Shown one piece after another: positions 59,156-64,000 of a stretch of 64,000 nt of DNA (the first letter of the stretch is position 1; every line of letters starts with the position of its first letter). Below the pieces are notes generated by a model, which ran no database searches, was not told the origin of the DNA, and saw nothing but the letters and a program-made list of their open reading frames with translations. This DNA comes from Tetracladium setigerum (taxonomy: Eukaryota; Ascomycota; Leotiomycetes; Helotiales), in the NCBI GenBank assembly GCA_031472005.1, contig PZJY01000003.1:2914001-2978000 (forward strand), written 5' to 3'. The translations under genes were made by a program, and so were the position numbers.

Positions 59156-60627
59156 GGGGGTGGAGGGATTTTTGTGGTTGGTGCTGTGGGTTGGTTGGAG
59201 GTGGGGGAGAGAGTGCGAGAGGGAGATGGGAGATGGGGAGAGAAGTTGAAGGAGGGGAAGAGGTTAATAGAGAGAAAAGAGAAGATGGAGACGAATGGGA
59301 GCTACAAACTAAGATATTTGGGGAGGGAAATTGGAAGTTGAGGGTGGCACAATCAGGGATTCTGCGCGTTGCAAGGGGCTTCATGAATGATAGTGGTAAA
59401 TGATGGAGGACACTGGGCAATGACGGGATAAAACTTTGTACGAAGTAGTGAAGGGAAATACACTTCTCAGGTATTGGTGGGGTATTTGATCTGAGAGTTA
59501 ATCGGAAGGTGATGATACCCTTTGCTTTTATGGGATAGTTCAAATGAAGTCGTTTCCTGCTGAAGAACCGTGTTTGTTGCCTGATGTCTTTAATATTTGT
59601 ATATGTTTCATACTTCAAGTAATAAGCCATTTCAGCAGATTATATTTCGAGCCTTTTGAGCTATTATGTGTGCGCACATCTTTATTTCCAGGATACAAAT
59701 GCTTTCAGGAAACTATCGGCGTATGCTGCAAGCGTGTCTGAGCTTTCATTTTGAGCAGCTCCCTCAGCCAGTGAAATATCTGCTGTTGCTATGAAATAGT
59801 AACACAACGTCGTAAATATGTTATAGCCTTTCTTTTCAGCAATATAACCATCAAATTCCAGAAGCTGGTCGCCTACTCAAATTATCTTGAGTGTATAAGC
59901 GAATATTGCCAAGTTTCCAAGTCCCACCAAACAAGTAGAACTTGAAAAATCACAACTAAATCTAAATAGTAAAAAGTCTATTGATCCTGCCCTTGAAATA
60001 AGCAATTCCTAGATTAAGTATCGCCTATTTTCGAATGGCAAGGGAAGTATGTTGTGATGTTGAAGTGTTTGATATATGTTTGTCTTGCCGTTTTGTCCCG
60101 CAATGGCGCATGTTGTAAGGGTGAGCAATGCGGCATCAGAATCGTTGGCCTCTACATTTTATAGCACGAGAAAACAGATCTGATGTGATCTAGGTAGGTC
60201 AAAAAAATAACTTTCCATCTTTTGTGTTTGTCATTGATGATCAAGATGGAGCCAAAAGTCGGAATTTCAAACACTCAAACGTTCGCCTACCATGAAGTTT
60301 CTCCAGCTAAAAATATAGTTCTTCCAACTGCTTCAAAACATTTCGAGAGATTGGCTTAAGGTCTTTTGTCTTTCAAAGAGGACTGTTTGGTCGGGAACAT
60401 CCGAGTACATGGCCTCCCACTCTCTTCGTGTACTTGACCTAGAAGTCCTCAAACATTTGGTCAGCGTCCACGTCTCCAACCAAATAAAGTGCCAATTTTA
60501 CAATAATTGAGTTCACGTGTCTATTAAGGAAGTTTTGACGATTGATCAAAAATACATTGCCACGGTTTTACTAGTCGATTGCTGAAATTGCAGCTTCCAA
60601 ATCGAAACATTAACACTTCAGCACAAT

Positions 60628-61335
60628 TCAATAGGGGAATGAAGTTTTGGGATTTAAAAGCAATACTGTAATAGATATTACCATTCTAAAAACTCTATTT
60701 GTATACATTATATCGTCGAAGGAGATAGGGGAAGCCTCGTTGTCTGACTCTTGGCCAGCATTCGCCATCTTCAATTCCCTAATCAAATCCTGCATTTGTA
60801 CAAACCATCCCTTCCGAGCCAGTGAAAAAGAGAAAGATCGTCGACAGAAATCCACCAGGTGTTTCAAGCAACCTCTTTCAGTCTGACAAAAATAGCTGTT
60901 GTTTTCGTGCTCCTCGCCGACTTCGGCAATCAATCATCCATAACTTGACGGATGGAATCAAATCTAGACTTTCCCAAATTTCGAATCCCCAGCAAGCAAT
61001 CCGTAACCCCACTTCAAGATCAAAGATCAACATCAACCAAGTGACCTTTGGGTTATGGATGGGGAAGATAGAGTGATGATCTGAGCAAACTCTTTGGGAG
61101 AACCCATTGTTTCAAGCGCTCCGAGTGTGCCCCATACCTTGAAGGCGGTACGGTACTTGCTAGGGGGAAACCCCATCAATTTTGAGCCTCCAAACATCAC
61201 CAAAGCCGCATGAACCACCCTCGGAATGTTTTCCCCCCTCTCAGATCCATTATGCCGAGAAAGCTCCTTTGAGAAAGACCAAGAAACAAACAAACTTTTG
61301 AATTTGGAATGGTCAAAGGAAAACGAATATCTCAA
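60628..61335 (-). pseudogene. Possible decayed or unspliced gene fragment
   Basis: Two minus-strand frames have protein-like composition. One is 61033-61335 (IPRVVHAALVMFGGSKLMGF; AFKVWGTLGALETMGSPKEF); the other is 60628-60933 (LKHLVDFCRRSFSFSLARKG; MQDLIRELKMANAGQESDNE). They could be exons of one gene or remains of one, but stops and a lack of good splice pairs prevent a join. I do not recognise the family. Confidence 0.25.
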
Positions 61336-62540
61336 TCTTACAATAACATGGCTATTTCAGATTGCCACGATGTGTGTGGTCTTGACTGCCCCCCCAATTG
61401 CAAATGTGAGCCAAGAATCTTGAGATATCAGACTTTGGTTTGGGAATAATGCGCCGACGAGGACCACAACGACACCCAAGGCTGGAAATTAAACATCGAG
61501 TGATCAAGCCTCTCTTCTCACCCAGTAACATTCAATGCAGATCAGCCATGGAAACGAAAGTCCGAGTCCATCCAGGCATCAGTCAATACTTTTCCTGGTA
61601 CAGTATACGGAGGGTATACTGCTCCCAATTACCAGTCTAATCACTTTGCATTGTTTCCATCGTCGCATCGAGATATCGCCCAAACGTCGAATAGCATTGC
61701 GAAAATGTGAGACATTTCGGTCTAACTCTCGGAGGCTCTTTCTATTCACGATTTAAGCTCAAAACAACGGGAACGCCAGCAAACGGCCCAAGAACGCTCT
61801 GATCTACGAACGTTATGTCCTCAATCAGATGAAATTTAGGGATGGGTTGGGTGAGGCCCAATAGACCACGAACCCCCTCCCCCTCCCCCCCCTTGTTGAA
61901 TTATATCCTTGTCATTCCATCCATCTCTTCTCTCCTATCCCTTCCGTAAATCAAACATGATTAACTTCCCAATTCGATCATATCAGGAGGAAGGTTTGTG
62001 GGGGATCACCATAAACCTTCCCACAATGCATAGCCGCGGGCGGCGCGCCCAGCAAGCCAATTTACCAAACCAAAAAGTCAAACAACCACAAACCACAAAT
62101 TCACTAACCCCCTCGGGGAGTCGGCTCCCTCTCCCCCGTCAAACTCCCTCCAAAAGGCCAAAAGGAAATTTATCATTCCTCAGTCAGCATGATTCTTTTG
62201 TGAAATTTGAGGCTTGCTGGGGTGTTGTTGGTTGGGAGTGATTGCTAACGCAATTGAGCAGGTCTCAGTAAGAACATGAAACATACAGGCATCCACTTCT
62301 CATTCCGGCAGTTTGCGCTGCCGATTTCTTGGGTGGTGCAACTCAGTGGTTATGGCTTGCGCAGGGACCAGGAAATACAGAGAAACCACAGTCGTGCTGG
62401 CATGGCAGGTGGCACAGCCAGGATTCTGATGTCCGCATTCTGTTCATAGCGCGGTGAGGCTTACGGCAAGTAACTGCAAGTCTGCAAGTTAACTGCAAGG
62501 CAAAAGGAGAGAGAGGAAGAAGAACGAAGAACGGATGGAG

Positions 62541-62563
62541 TGTGGATGTGGATGTGGATGTGG
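62541..62563. repeat. GTGGAT hexanucleotide repeat
   Basis: About four consecutive GTGGAT/TGTGGA units in the gene-poor right end. Confidence 0.8.
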
Positions 62564-64000
62564 AGCTAGAGATGAAGTCTTGCGTGACGTTTATGGCTGG
62601 GCTTCTGTGTCCTTCTTCCACTGTGCAGGAAAAATGGATATTGAAGTGTATTGACATAAATCTTTATTAATTGTTTTTTATTTTGTTTCATTTTTTTAAT
62701 TTTGAAAAAGAAACGAAAAGTCAAGCAGGAAGTTTCTATTAATATATGAGACACTCACGGTGTGGAGGGAAGGACCAACGGTGAGACTTGATAGATCCAG
62801 CTTTCCATCACGCAGCACGCAGCAAGTATGTTTGTCTCCAACCCTAATTTTTGGACACCTCCACGTCTCTGGAAAGAGACAGAAAGAGAGCCACACAATA
62901 TTCTAACTTCCAACTTCCTTTAAGTCGAATACGTACTCATTGCGCAAGACAGAAACGGAAGGTTGACCCGCGCCTACAGACTTGACCTAGAAGAATACGC
63001 AATTCTCCAACAACAACGGACGCGAGTCCCCCCACGTCCAAGATCCCAGGAAATCCCATCATGATTCAAGGATGGATATTTTCGTTTTTCGATCCAGATT
63101 ACCGATATCACGAATCTTTGTGTTACAGTACCGTGCATCACGAAAATTGGGGAATAAACCCCTTGATAAGTCAAATATATATGCACCTCAAAATCAACCT
63201 GTAGCTATATTTGTGAGAGAGGGATGGAGGAATATCCCCAGTATTGCTAGATATCATGATATATCAAGTCCAATGTTCATCTCGCTCATTCATCCCATCC
63301 CCTTTTCATCCCGTGTCGTTTCGTTTCAGTAGTGTAGGCATATGGAGTATATCTCCGCTTCGCGGGACCGGCTTCAACTCCAGTAGCAAACAGACTTCAA
63401 AATCAAAGATCGTGTCCGGCATTCCTCGCCCCGCTGAACCTTCTCCCCTTCTTTACGAGAATGTCGGCGAGCTAATAATGGGAACATTGAAATAGAGTTT
63501 GCAGCTCCAGAAGTGCCTCAAAATTTTAGTAGGAAACGGGTTGACGGGTTTTTTCTATGCTCCTTCTCCTTCCTACTTGGAAGTAGAGCATGCGGGGCGG
63601 GAGAGGGAGAAGAGACCAGGGAAAAAGACTAGGAGAGATTATTCGAGAGGGAAACAAGGGCGAGTCAAGTTCGGCCGATGGATTTAATTACTGAATCGTT
63701 AGAATTGCTAATTGGGAAGGCGCGGGATTAAATCATGCATTTCTCACATGTAAGCCGTAAGGAAAGAAGGCCGGATACTTTTCTTTCAAACTTGAAAAAG
63801 AAAGTTGTAATTATTTTGACTGGCCTTTTTTCAAATTAAATCGTTTTCCACGCTAGGAAATAGTCTCTATCTTTTCATCCGATGATCCGAATAAGTTGTG
63901 AGTACTGTACTAGTATAAGCATGTGTAGGGTGAATCTACCCCAGTCTTTCGAAGTATATACATTTCTGGTAGCAAGTAAGCCTCACATGTCCATCCTCTC

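Larger units (their letters stand above)
59156..64000. other. Right-hand gene-poor region
   Basis: Apart from the possible remnant at 60.6-61.3 kb and simple repeats, no coding sequence is supported. The composition is AT-leaning, with C-runs at 61388-61396 and 61878-61890, and short frames on both strands. TACTGTAC-like palindromes recur at 61600 and 63900. Confidence 0.45.

Noticed and set aside
59040..59630. 196-codon minus-strand frame
   Set aside because: Ser/Pro-rich composition arises from antisense of a GGA/GAG-rich purine block; no domain, and it overlaps the better small membrane ORF.
62336..62400. tRNA-like stretch GGTGGTGCAACTCAGTGGTTATGG
   Set aside because: A-box-like words are present but no B box (GGTTCGANTCC) or cloverleaf could be formed.

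Overview
The window is nuclear DNA from a filamentous ascomycete (Pezizomycotina). The gene content best suits a leotiomycete-type genome, but that placement is inference. Genes are split by short introns (about 45-145 nt) with GT..AG ends and TACTAAC/CTAAC-like branch sites, and the proteins are typical fungal orthologues. I re-read exon joins by hand from splice signals and reading phase. Seventeen protein genes are well supported, plus one small membrane-protein ORF and a few weak ones. No rRNA, tRNA or CRISPR array was seen.

Layout. 1.4-6.1 kb: mRNA export factor Mex67 (minus) diverging from the ER-Golgi protein Erv46 (plus). 7.7-9.6 kb: a Frizzled/Smoothened-like seven-helix receptor (minus). 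9.6-18.9 kb: about 9.2 kb with no supportable gene, rich in microsatellites and palindromic TACTGTAC-type motifs. 18.9-28.9 kb, all minus: Bub2-type TBC protein, a Nif1-like SEL1-repeat protein, an Aim6-like phosphodiesterase-fold protein and the Lcl3 nuclease. 29.3-32.9 kb: OGG1 glycosylase (minus) diverging from the large U2AF subunit (plus). 34.1 kb: ribosomal protein S13 in four exons. 35.4-35.9 kb: a small pogo-like MITE beside a diverged tandem duplication. 37.5-38.8 kb: two small, probably paralogous membrane/coiled-coil proteins of unknown function. 39.4-42.9 kb: COMPASS subunit Sdc1 (minus) diverging from FAN1 nuclease (plus). 44.7-48.4 kb: Rax2. 49.6-58.2 kb: a C2H2/fungal-type transcription factor, an MFS sugar transporter and a GH78 alpha-L-rhamnosidase. 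58.2-64 kb: mostly gene-poor, with low-complexity tracts and possible decayed gene fragments.

The most biologically interesting unit is the 49.6-58.2 kb trio. A regulator, a sugar porter and a rhamnosidase sit side by side. The porter and enzyme are transcribed apart from a shared 744-bp intergenic region holding a perfect 8-nt-period array of GTCC-core repeats. This looks like a small rhamnoside-use cluster.

The most important technical point is that four genes (bub2, the Nif1-like gene, the Aim6-like gene and the rhamnosidase) each need one to four single-base insertions to read through, eleven in all by my count. All eleven are apparent one-base losses, nearly all in or next to short homopolymers. 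In the Aim6-like and rhamnosidase genes the need is independently required by exon phase. Thirteen other multi-domain or conserved genes need none. This pattern fits local sequencing/assembly error better than gene decay, so these genes should not be called pseudogenes without checking.
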